A stretch of DNA of 64,000 bases from Methylophilus glucosoxydans. GTDB taxonomy: Bacteria; Pseudomonadota; Gammaproteobacteria; Burkholderiales; Methylophilaceae. The translations under genes and the position numbers were made by a program. This document shows positions 43,588-51,409 of the stretch, one piece after another; position 1 is the stretch's first letter, and every line of letters starts with the position of its first letter. The notes beneath the pieces were generated by a model that worked only from the letters and a program-made list of their open reading frames with translations, was not told the origin of the DNA and did not search any database. The stretch lies in assembly GCF_042676145.1 (NCBI RefSeq), contig NZ_JBHTJW010000001.1:466984-530983 (forward strand), in the 5' to 3' direction.

Positions 43588-44076
43588 CTAACCGGCTTTT
43601 TGTTGGCGACGGGCCACTAAAACAAACACAGCCAGGCCAGCTAACAGCAGGGCGTTGGTGGCTGGCTCTGGAACCGCTGCCGTTTGCTGAATAAAGCTAA
43701 TATAACCGGAGTTGTTGACCGTGGATAATCCCTGTGCGGTGAACTCAGAGAAATAGCTATTATCAGGATACAACGTCAGGATAAACGTCGACGCGCCGTT
43801 ATTGGCTGCAAACGTAAAGCCCTGTTTGTCTATGCTAATGCTGGCATCGCTAGAGCGATAGCTGACGTTGTCCAAGGGGTCATTCAGGACAAAGTCCAGC
43901 ACGCTGAAATGATAGTTTAATGAAAATGGCGCGCTGGTGGTCATGCTGCCAGAGAAGGTTGGGTCGCCATTCACATCATCGACCGCCACAATGTTGTAAC
44001 GATAATCGGCCAGTGCTACACCGCTACCAGCAAAGGTGAGCGCCAGAAACACTACTAAATATTTAATCAATTGCAT
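43588..44076 (-). CDS. PEP-CTERM sorting-signal protein
   Basis: 162 residues from ATG 44076. An N-terminal signal peptide (LIKYLVVFLALTFAGSGVALA) precedes a beta-rich middle domain. The C-terminus is the sorting signal VPEPATNALLLAGLAVFVLV followed by ARRQQK: VPEP motif, membrane helix, basic tail. Such proteins are cleaved by an exosortase and moved to the cell surface or exopolysaccharide. No exosortase is in this window. It lies downstream of the PHP-domain gene on the same strand. Confidence 0.85.
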   Translation of the reverse strand: MQLIKYLVVFLALTFAGSGVALADYRYNIVAVDDVNGDPTFSGSMTTSAPFSLNYHFSVLDFVLNDPLDNVSYRSSDASISIDKQGFTFAANNGASTFILTLYPDNSYFSEFTAQGLSTVNNSGYISFIQQTAAVPEPATNALLLAGLAVFVLVARRQQKAG

Positions 44077-44128
44077 CACAAATCCTAAAAAAGTTAAATC
44101 AATCAAACGCCCGTCATGTGTCGATGAA

Positions 44129-44147
44129 GAGGCGCGTCTTGCGCCTC
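44129..44147 (-). terminator. Hairpin downstream of the PHP-domain gene
   Basis: Stem GAGGCGC / GCGCCTC with a 5-nt loop, 10 bp past the stop codon. There is no long U tract, so termination may be partial and the PEP-CTERM gene may be cotranscribed. Confidence 0.5.
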
Positions 44148-44157
44148 CTATTTCATC

Positions 44158-45807
44158 TTAACGAACGGAAACGAACACCGGGTTGGAGTAAAACCAGAGG
44201 CTGCTGTAGTTGCGGTCGTTAATCGCGTTGACACGACCATTGTTATCCACGCCGCCCTGATTGTTCAGTACCCAGGTTTTCTGGTCTGCCAGCGGTTCGC
44301 CGTTGTAGCTGAATCCAGGCGCATCCACCGCCAGATTGGTGCCGCGCAATCTGAAGTACTGGTTTTTGTTGGCGACCAGCTGCACAGTCACCGAGGCAAA
44401 CCCATCTTTGCCTACTTTCCAGTCGGCTGCGGTGAATCGCTTCAGCACGCGTGTAGACGGGTTGGTGGCAACGTTGTAAGCCGCAGAGTCCGGGCTGGCT
44501 TTGGGCGTGACATCACCGACAATTAAGTCCACATGGTTGACCACAGGTTTCATGTTGGCGAGGGTGTTACCATCAACCGGCTTCAGGTAATTGTTAAGAT
44601 CCGGGCTCTTGAAGCGGATGGTCAATTTGATTTTTTCACCCGCACCAACCTTGATTTCCTGGCCCATAAATGCGGTGCCAGACGAACCGACGACGCGGAA
44701 GTCCAGCGCATTGATCAAGTCACCAAACACGCCAAACATGCGGCCTTCACGCAGGCTGGCGATCAAGCCGGTGGCTGTGCCTTTGCCGCTTTCTGGCATC
44801 CACACGTAGTTCTTGGCATATTCGCCTGGATAGTAGCCGCTGCTGTTGCTGGCCGCATCAATCTTGAAGTGTGAGTCGGAGTCTGCGATGTTCCAAACGT
44901 GGCGACCTTCGCCTAACAGCGCATCCCATACGCCACCCACTTTGGCAACAACGGCGTCCACGCCGCCATAGGTGCGGTTAGGCAGGTTCGCGTCAATATA
45001 GGCAGAGGTATAGCCGCCACGGTCTGGTTCCATCTGGTTACCGACCATGCCTTCAATCATAAACACGATATCCGGGGCCAAGTCATTCATTTGACGAAAG
45101 TCCTTGATCGTATACTTGTTTGGATTGCGAGACGGGTGGTTGATGGTGGCAAAGCTGGTGGTCGGATAATGGGCTTTTAACCAGGCGATTGCTGATAATG
45201 CGTCTGCCCCGGTTTGGTTCGGGCGCACCGAACCGTTCCTGTTTTTCCAGGCCGCGACATCCTGCGGGTTAAACAACGATTCAGACAGGGTGGTAAACAG
45301 GTACTGGAATTCTTTGGCGCCATCGGTAGACGTCTCCAGCGTCGATTCATTCTGGAACATGACCACGTTGGCATGGTCGTGGGTAGGCATATCCCATTCT
45401 GCCGCCGAAAGTATCATCTTGTCTGCGTAAGTGCCGCCTGCCTGCATGTCTTTCACGTGCGGAATCTCAATCGACTCCATCGCATAGGCAAATGGCACGG
45501 GTTTGGCCAGCAAATTGCCGTTCTGATCATATTTGGAAGAGCGCAAATGATTGCTGAGAATCATCCAGTCCAGTTTGTAAGTGCCGAGCGCCTTGTCCAG
45601 CAAAAAGTCCAGGGTCTGCGTCGTGCGAGAGTCATCAGACTCCACGGTATGGGTATGCAGGTCACCTGCCATCCAGGAACCTTTACCTTCGGTAGGGGCA
45701 GGCATGGGCTTGACTTCCAGGCCAGAGACTAACGACACGGCACCGAATGACAGGCCCGCGACAGCGGCCACCATGGCCGTTGATTTAAATACTTTTGATT
45801 TATTCAC
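44158..45807 (-). CDS. Exported PHP-domain metal-dependent phosphoesterase-like protein
   Basis: 549 residues with an N-terminal signal (KSTAMVAAVAGLSFGAVSLVSG). PHP-type metal motifs: MAGDLHTHTVESDD near 46-59, MILSNHLRSS near 82, EWDMPTHDHANV near 138, a TINHPSRNP stretch near 219, and ADSDSHF near 308. The C-terminal part is a beta domain (about 370-549). PHP proteins hydrolyse phosphoesters, so it may release phosphate outside the cytoplasm; the substrate is unknown. A pair of TGAC motifs 22 bp apart lies upstream but is too weak to call a Pho box. Confidence 0.75.
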   Translation of the reverse strand: MNKSKVFKSTAMVAAVAGLSFGAVSLVSGLEVKPMPAPTEGKGSWMAGDLHTHTVESDDSRTTQTLDFLLDKALGTYKLDWMILSNHLRSSKYDQNGNLLAKPVPFAYAMESIEIPHVKDMQAGGTYADKMILSAAEWDMPTHDHANVVMFQNESTLETSTDGAKEFQYLFTTLSESLFNPQDVAAWKNRNGSVRPNQTGADALSAIAWLKAHYPTTSFATINHPSRNPNKYTIKDFRQMNDLAPDIVFMIEGMVGNQMEPDRGGYTSAYIDANLPNRTYGGVDAVVAKVGGVWDALLGEGRHVWNIADSDSHFKIDAASNSSGYYPGEYAKNYVWMPESGKGTATGLIASLREGRMFGVFGDLINALDFRVVGSSGTAFMGQEIKVGAGEKIKLTIRFKSPDLNNYLKPVDGNTLANMKPVVNHVDLIVGDVTPKASPDSAAYNVATNPSTRVLKRFTAADWKVGKDGFASVTVQLVANKNQYFRLRGTNLAVDAPGFSYNGEPLADQKTWVLNNQGGVDNNGRVNAINDRNYSSLWFYSNPVFVSVR

Positions 45808-46077
45808 AATTATCCCGCTTGATTAACATCCCCAGGCTGGGGCATGGTAGTGTTGAAAGTGTTTACTACGCGGGCATGATGGCGGACGCGGGTTAATCTT
45901 TGATGACGGCCGAGATATATTCGCGTGACAGCGGCCTAGGCATGCACTGTGGTTCCATTTGCTGGTGATCTACACAGACTGCTCCGCAGATTGATGGTTG
46001 ATGGCAACGCTTAATGGTATGGTTTTACACTGTCAGCAGGTAAAATAGGGCTTTGTCCGTTCTCTTATCAGTTAACT

Positions 46078-46806
46078 ATGTTAAAACTAGGCGTCAATAT
46101 CGATCACGTGGCCACCATCCGTCAGGCGCGTGGCACCAAATACCCCAGCGTGGTGCAGGCTGCATTGCGTGCAGAACAATCCGGCGCTGACAGCATCACG
46201 CTACATTTGCGCGAGGATAGGCGCCACATGCAGGATGCGGATATTTTTGCCTTGCGGCCGTTACTGCAAACCAAAATGAACCTGGAATGTGCGGTGACCA
46301 GCGAGATGATTGATATCGCCATTCAGGTTAAACCACAGGATGTCTGCCTGGTGCCAGAGCGGCGTGAAGAACGCACGACGGAGGGCGGGCTGGATGTACT
46401 GACTCACTATGCCAAAGTCGAACACGCCGTTAAAAAACTGTCTGAGCAAGGTATCCGTGTCTCCTTGTTTATTGCACCCGATCTGGCGCAAATTGATGCC
46501 GCCGCCAAGATGGGCGCACCTGTGATTGAGTTGCATACCGGCACCTTTGCCGATGCGGAAACTGAAAAAGCGCAACTGGCCGAACTGGATAAAATTACCA
46601 GCGCGCTAAACCATGCCAAAGCCGCCGGCTTGGTGGTGAATGCCGGGCATGGCCTGCATTATCACAATGTGCATCATATTGCGCGCTTGCCAGGCTTTGA
46701 AGAGCTGAATATCGGCCACGCGATTGTGGCGCATGCCTTGTTTGTGGGCTGGGACCATGCGGTCAGTGAAATGAAATCTCTGATGAAAGAGTTTGCGCCC
46801 AGATAA
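46078..46806 (+). CDS. pdxJ: Pyridoxine 5'-phosphate synthase
   Basis: 242 residues. It condenses 1-deoxyxylulose 5-phosphate with 3-amino-2-oxopropyl phosphate (vitamin B6). Motifs: LGVNIDHVATIRQARGT at the start, ITLHLREDRRHMQD near 41, CLVPERREERTTEGGLD near 91, and NAGHGLHYHNV near 190. It is 29 bp before acpS in the usual order. Confidence 0.96.
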   Translation: MLKLGVNIDHVATIRQARGTKYPSVVQAALRAEQSGADSITLHLREDRRHMQDADIFALRPLLQTKMNLECAVTSEMIDIAIQVKPQDVCLVPERREERTTEGGLDVLTHYAKVEHAVKKLSEQGIRVSLFIAPDLAQIDAAAKMGAPVIELHTGTFADAETEKAQLAELDKITSALNHAKAAGLVVNAGHGLHYHNVHHIARLPGFEELNIGHAIVAHALFVGWDHAVSEMKSLMKEFAPR

Positions 46807-46835
46807 TCGGATGGCACTGTAACTGAGGAGTGGCG

Positions 46836-47216
46836 ATGATTTATGGGATAGGCACGGATATTGTCGAGGTCGAGCGGATTCAGTCTTCGCTTGAGCAGTT
46901 TGGCGAGGCCTTTGCCAAGCGCATTCTGGCAGAGGTTGAGTGGCCGGATTATGAGGCTAGCCAGCTCAAAGCCCGCTTTCTGGCCAAGCGGTTTGCGGCG
47001 AAAGAAGCCTTTGCCAAAGCCATCGGTACCGGCATTCGCGGTGAAGTCAGCTTCCATAACATCGCGGTGACGCATGATGCCTTGGGGCGTCCCTTGCTCC
47101 AATTGTCCAGTGCCTTACAGGCTTTTCTCAAACAGCATCATATCCACCAGTCGCATATCAGCATCAGTGATGAGAAAAATCTTGCCCTGGCGTATGTGGT
47201 GCTGGAAACGAGCTAG
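46836..47216 (+). CDS. acpS: Holo-ACP synthase
   Basis: 126 residues. It transfers phosphopantetheine from CoA to acyl carrier protein. Motifs: IYGIGTDIVEVERIQ with the metal-binding Asp, FLAKRFAAKEAFAKAIGTGI with the catalytic Glu, and SISDEKNLALAYVV. ATG 46836 follows GAGGAG; GTG 46830 overlaps that site and is rejected. Confidence 0.95.
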   Translation: MIYGIGTDIVEVERIQSSLEQFGEAFAKRILAEVEWPDYEASQLKARFLAKRFAAKEAFAKAIGTGIRGEVSFHNIAVTHDALGRPLLQLSSALQAFLKQHHIHQSHISISDEKNLALAYVVLETS

Positions 47217-47221
47217 GGGTA

Positions 47222-48034
47222 ATGGATTTGGACTTGTCTGTCGATGTCGAGATGGCGCGCCGCTTTTCCGGCGTGCGCCGCTTGTATGGTGAGCCGGGCC
47301 TGGCGCGTTTGCAGCAATCGCATGTCATGGTGATCGGCATCGGTGGTGTTGGCTCCTGGGCCGCTGAGGCACTGGCGCGCAATGCGGTGGGCAAGCTCAC
47401 GCTGGTAGACCTGGATAATATTGCCGAATCGAACATGAATCGCCAGATTCATGCACTGTCAGGCAATCTGGGCAAGGCCAAGGTCACGGCCATGCAGGAG
47501 CGGATTGCCGAAATTAATCCCGTATGTGTCGTGAACGAGATTGAGGATTTTGTGACGCCGGACAATCTCGCGCAAATGCTGGCCGGGCAACCAGACCTGA
47601 TTGTGGACTGCATGGATGACACCAAAGCCAAAATTGCGCTGGCGGCTTATTGCAAACAACACAGCTTACCGCTGGTGATGGTGGGCAGCGCCGGGGGCAA
47701 GCTTGATGCGACGCGGTTGCGCCTGGCGGACCTCGCGCATGTGCAGGGTGACCGCATGCTGTCAAAAGTGCGTAATCAATTGCGCCGTGACCATGGCTTT
47801 CCCAAAGCCTCGGATCACAAAAAATCAAGCAAGTTTGGCCTCATGGCCGTGTATTCAGATGAGCCCGTGGAGCGCCCGCAAGAGGCTTGCGAGACGCCTC
47901 AAGCCGGCCTGACTGGCCTGAATTGTGCGGGCTATGGTTCCAGTATCTGCGTGACGGCGAGTGCGGGCTTTATTGCCGCGCAGCAGGCGATTCAACAGCT
48001 ACTTTCTGCAGCAGCTTCCAATCTGCCACCTTAA
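47222..48034 (+). CDS. tcdA: tRNA threonylcarbamoyladenosine dehydratase
   Basis: 270 residues of the E1-like ThiF/CsdL family. It converts t6A37 of tRNA to cyclic ct6A using ATP. Motifs: RRLYGEPGLARLQQSHVMVIGIGGVGSWAAEALARN in parts (ATP site near 38-44), VDLDNIAESNMNRQ near 62, and a C-terminal LNCAGYGSSICVTASAGF. It is 5 bp after acpS and probably in the same operon. Confidence 0.92.
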   Translation: MDLDLSVDVEMARRFSGVRRLYGEPGLARLQQSHVMVIGIGGVGSWAAEALARNAVGKLTLVDLDNIAESNMNRQIHALSGNLGKAKVTAMQERIAEINPVCVVNEIEDFVTPDNLAQMLAGQPDLIVDCMDDTKAKIALAAYCKQHSLPLVMVGSAGGKLDATRLRLADLAHVQGDRMLSKVRNQLRRDHGFPKASDHKKSSKFGLMAVYSDEPVERPQEACETPQAGLTGLNCAGYGSSICVTASAGFIAAQQAIQQLLSAAASNLPP

Positions 48035-48252
48035 CTATTCCCCGCTGCGACAGCATGGCTGTCATCAATTGGGTTGAACATTGTCAGTGTGAGGGCGTCT
48101 ACCAGATAGCAGGCATAAACATTGCATGCAATTCTTTATAGCCTGTGCGGGATAACTGCACTGGATTTCAGTGCGTCATCGCTCTTTTAATGACGGCTAT
48201 CAATGTTACAGTGTGACATGGCCTAACAATATTCAACCTGAAGGTGATTGCC

Positions 48253-49248
48253 ATGCAATTAGAGGTGTTCTTAGAAAAAGTCTCTGTAAATCACGGCCTG
48301 AATGTACTGGTCTCTCATTTGGCCCAGGCGGGCATTGAGATTGCGGCGCTGATCCGCCAAGGGGCGCTGCAGGGCGTGACTGAAAAAATGACCAGCACCA
48401 ATGTGCAGGGCGAAACCCAGATGAAGCTGGATATCCGCAGCCATGAACTGGCGGTGGCGCAACTGCGCGCTTCTGCGGTGGTCGCTGGGGTCCTGTCAGA
48501 AGAAGAAGATCATCCGGTGCTGTTTGAGACGCTGGATGCACCATTTTTGGTCAGTATGGATCCGCTGGATGGCTCTTCTAACCTGGCGATTAACGGCGTG
48601 GTCGGCAGTATTTTTTCGGTGCTGCCGAATATTGGGGTCTCTACCCTCGGTGAGCAGGCCTTTTTACAACCTGGCCAGGACCAGCGTGCCGCAGCCTATC
48701 TCATGTATGGGCCGGCAACGTTGATGGTGCTGACGCTGGGGCAAGGCACCCATGTGTTTACGCTGGATCATGACAGCAATACCTTTATGTTGACCCAGCA
48801 AACGGTACAAATCGCCGAGGAGACCTCGGAATTTGCCATCAATGCCAGTAACCAGCGCTACTGGGCGCCTGCCATGCAGCGTTATATCAATGAATGCCTG
48901 CAAGGCGCCGATGGTCTGCGTGGTCGCGACTTCAATATGCGCTGGTGCGCCAGCATGGTCATGGATGTGCACCGGATTTTAACCCGGGGTGGCGTGTTTC
49001 TTTATCCGCACGACTGTAAGCAACCTGTCAGGGCCGGGCGGTTAAGATTACTTTATGAAGCAAACCCGATGAGCTTGCTGGTAAGTCAGGCCGGGGGCGA
49101 GAGCATAGACGGCAAGCAGCCGATTCTGGCTATCCAGCCGGATAGTTGTCATCAACGCGTGCCGGTACTGTTAGGCGCCAAACAGGAAATACAGCGCTTG
49201 CGCGAGTATCATTGGCAAGACAGTGATCATCCGCAAGCTACCGACTAA
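48253..49248 (+). CDS. fbp: Class I fructose-1,6-bisphosphatase
   Basis: 331 residues from ATG 48253 (AAGGTGA upstream). Metal-site motifs: SEEED near 82-86 and SMDPLDGSSN at 101-110. It hydrolyses fructose (and possibly sedoheptulose) bisphosphate. It is the first gene of fbp-fba-tpiA, which suits carbon recycling in the ribulose monophosphate cycle or gluconeogenesis from C1 substrates. Confidence 0.93.
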   Translation: MQLEVFLEKVSVNHGLNVLVSHLAQAGIEIAALIRQGALQGVTEKMTSTNVQGETQMKLDIRSHELAVAQLRASAVVAGVLSEEEDHPVLFETLDAPFLVSMDPLDGSSNLAINGVVGSIFSVLPNIGVSTLGEQAFLQPGQDQRAAAYLMYGPATLMVLTLGQGTHVFTLDHDSNTFMLTQQTVQIAEETSEFAINASNQRYWAPAMQRYINECLQGADGLRGRDFNMRWCASMVMDVHRILTRGGVFLYPHDCKQPVRAGRLRLLYEANPMSLLVSQAGGESIDGKQPILAIQPDSCHQRVPVLLGAKQEIQRLREYHWQDSDHPQATD

Positions 49249-49261
49249 AGGAGTGTGACAT

Positions 49262-50296
49262 ATGGCATTAATTTCGCTCAGACAATTATTGGATCACGCA
49301 GCCGAACACAGTTATGGACTGCCCGCCTTCAATATCAACAATATGGAACAGATTCTCTCCATCATGAAGGCGGCAGATGAAGTGGATAGCCCGGTGATTT
49401 TACAGGCGTCTGCCGGTGCGCGCGGGTATGCGGGCGAGTCTTTTCTGCGCAAAATGGTGGAAGCAGCGATTGAGCAGTATCCGCATATTCCGGTGTGTAT
49501 GCACCAGGACCATGGCGCTTCGCCCAAGGTCTGCCAGATGGCGATCCGTAGTGGTTTTTCCAGCGTGATGATGGATGGTTCGCTCAAAGAGGACGGCAAA
49601 ACGCCGGCCAGTTATGAATACAACGTCGAGATGACCCGCCGAGTGGTTGAGTTTGCGCATGCGGTGGGTGTCTCGGTGGAAGGCGAGCTCGGGGTGTTGG
49701 GTTCGCTTGAAACCGGCATGGCTGGCGAGGAAGATGGCGTCGGCGCCGAAGGCAAGCTGGACGAGTCACAGCTGCTGACGGACCCCGATGAAGCGGCTGC
49801 CTTTGTCTCGGCCACCAAGGTCGATGCGCTGGCGATTGCCATTGGGACCAGCCATGGCGCCTATAAATTTACACGGCCGCCTTCAGCCGAAACCTTGTCG
49901 ATTAAACGCATTCGCGAGATTCACGCCAAAATCCCCAATACGCATCTGGTGATGCATGGTTCCTCCAGCGTGCCACAGTCTTTACTGGAGCAGATCCGGC
50001 AATATGGTGGCAATATCAAGGAAACCTATGGCGTGCCGGTGTCTCAAATTGTCGAGGGCATTAAAAACGGGGTGCGCAAGGTCAATATTGATACCGATAT
50101 CCGTCTGGCAATGACTGCGGCGATCCGCGCACATATGGCCGAGCATCCTGAAGAGTTCGATCCGCGCAAATACTTCAAGGAAGCGATTACCGCGGCGCAG
50201 CATTTGTGCAAAGAGCGGTTTGAGGCTTTTGGCAGTGCCGGTCAGGCCAGCAAAATCAAGGTGATTTCACTGGAGAAAATGGCGGCTATTTATTAA
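49262..50296 (+). CDS. fba: Class II fructose-bisphosphate aldolase
   Basis: 344 residues. Metal ligands: H81 and D83/H84 in CMHQDHG. Others are GVSVEGELGVLGS near 137 with Glu, the GTSHGAYKF segment near 199, MHGSSSVP near 231, and VRKVNIDTDIRLA near 276. It closely resembles the CbbA-type group that acts on fructose- and sedoheptulose-bisphosphate. It is 13 bp after fbp. Confidence 0.93.
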   Translation: MALISLRQLLDHAAEHSYGLPAFNINNMEQILSIMKAADEVDSPVILQASAGARGYAGESFLRKMVEAAIEQYPHIPVCMHQDHGASPKVCQMAIRSGFSSVMMDGSLKEDGKTPASYEYNVEMTRRVVEFAHAVGVSVEGELGVLGSLETGMAGEEDGVGAEGKLDESQLLTDPDEAAAFVSATKVDALAIAIGTSHGAYKFTRPPSAETLSIKRIREIHAKIPNTHLVMHGSSSVPQSLLEQIRQYGGNIKETYGVPVSQIVEGIKNGVRKVNIDTDIRLAMTAAIRAHMAEHPEEFDPRKYFKEAITAAQHLCKERFEAFGSAGQASKIKVISLEKMAAIY

Positions 50297-50420
50297 CCGC
50301 CGGTGACACCGGGTTGAACGCATCATCAACGCAAGCAACAAGGTCAGTAAAAAGACAAGTAAAAACATAAGTTGAGCACATCAACAATCCGCACGAGGGG
50401 GCATGAATAAAGGAAACATC

Positions 50421-51251
50421 ATGCGACAAAAATTAGTGGTTGGTAACTGGAAGCTACACGGTGGGTTGCTCGAAAACCAGGGCTTACTCAACCGTCTCAA
50501 GCAAGAACTGCACGATCTGCAGGGCATGGATGCGGCGGTCTGCCTGCCCTATGTCTACCTGTTTCAGGCGCAAGCCCTGTTGCAGGATTCGGCCATTGCC
50601 TGGGGCGCGCAAAATGTCAGCCAGTATACAGAGGGCGCATTTACCTCCTGTATTTCGGCCAAAATGGTCGCCGAGTTCGGTTGCACCTACACCATTATCG
50701 GGCATTCCGAGCGCCGTGCGCTCAAGCTGGAAAGCAATCAGGTTGCCACCAAGCGCATGCTCAATGCCCTGCATGCCGGGCTGACGCCGATTTTTTGTGT
50801 GGGTGAAACACTGGATGAGCGCGATGGCGATATGGCCGAGTTGATTGTGCGTAACCAGATGCTGAATGTGGTCTACGGCTTGGATGACGAAGCATTTGCG
50901 CTGGCCAAAAAATTCAATATGGTGATCGCCTATGAACCCGTGTGGGCGATCGGCACCGGCGAGCATGCCAGCCCGGATCAGGCGCAGCGGATGCATGCGT
51001 TTATCCGCATGATGATTGCCGAGCGTGATCGCGAATTTGCCGACCAAATCCGCATTGTGTATGGCGGCAGCATGACCCCGCAAAATGCCCACAGCTTGTT
51101 GAGCATGCCAGATATTGATGGCGGCTTGCTTGGGCGTGCGGCGCTGGTGGCGGAAGACTTTATCGAAATCTGCAAGATTGCCAGCCGCTGCTATCAGCAA
51201 AAAAAGGTATTTAAGGAACCATCGGACGCCATTCCAGTCTTTGAGGCATGA
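50421..51251 (+). CDS. tpiA: Triosephosphate isomerase, copy 2
   Basis: 276 residues from ATG 50421 (AAAGGAAA just upstream, so ATG 50403 is not used). Catalytic set: N9 and K11 (VVGNWKLHG, with LH in place of the usual MN), the His of IIGHSERR, and the Glu of AYEPVWAIGTG, plus VYGGSMTPQNA. It has an unusual C-terminal extension of about 20 residues (QQKKVFKEPSDAIPVFEA). It ends the fbp-fba-tpiA cluster. It is a distinct paralogue of the copy at 26812. Confidence 0.92.
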   Translation: MRQKLVVGNWKLHGGLLENQGLLNRLKQELHDLQGMDAAVCLPYVYLFQAQALLQDSAIAWGAQNVSQYTEGAFTSCISAKMVAEFGCTYTIIGHSERRALKLESNQVATKRMLNALHAGLTPIFCVGETLDERDGDMAELIVRNQMLNVVYGLDDEAFALAKKFNMVIAYEPVWAIGTGEHASPDQAQRMHAFIRMMIAERDREFADQIRIVYGGSMTPQNAHSLLSMPDIDGGLLGRAALVAEDFIEICKIASRCYQQKKVFKEPSDAIPVFEA

Positions 51252-51409
51252 TTTCAGACTTCAAAGGCAACAAGACACAGCTACCAAGCAAGCTTTGCCA
51301 GCAATGTGGCAAGCCCATGACCTGGCGCAAGGCCTGGGCCAAGAATTGGGAACAGGTCAAATATTGTTCTGAACGTTGTCGCCGCCAGCCTCGCACAACA
51401 CCGTCATGA
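51248..51409 (+). CDS. DUF2256 zinc-ribbon-like small protein
   Basis: 53 residues: MISDFKGNKTQLPSKLC, then QQCGKPMTWRKAWAKNW, then EQVKYCSERCRR. Two Cys pairs (C-x2-C and C-x3-C) form a likely zinc site. The WRK-W...W..VKYCS..CR pattern is the DUF2256 family, which I recall as often sitting beside cryptochrome/photolyase genes, as here. It overlaps tpiA (ATGA) and the photolyase gene (ATGA), so the three are translationally coupled. Confidence 0.82.
   Translation: MISDFKGNKTQLPSKLCQQCGKPMTWRKAWAKNWEQVKYCSERCRRQPRTTPS

Noticed and set aside
45904..45929. Two TGAC motifs 22 bp apart upstream of the PHP-domain gene, as a possible Pho box
   Set aside because: The intervening 11-bp unit is missing and there is no properly spaced -10.
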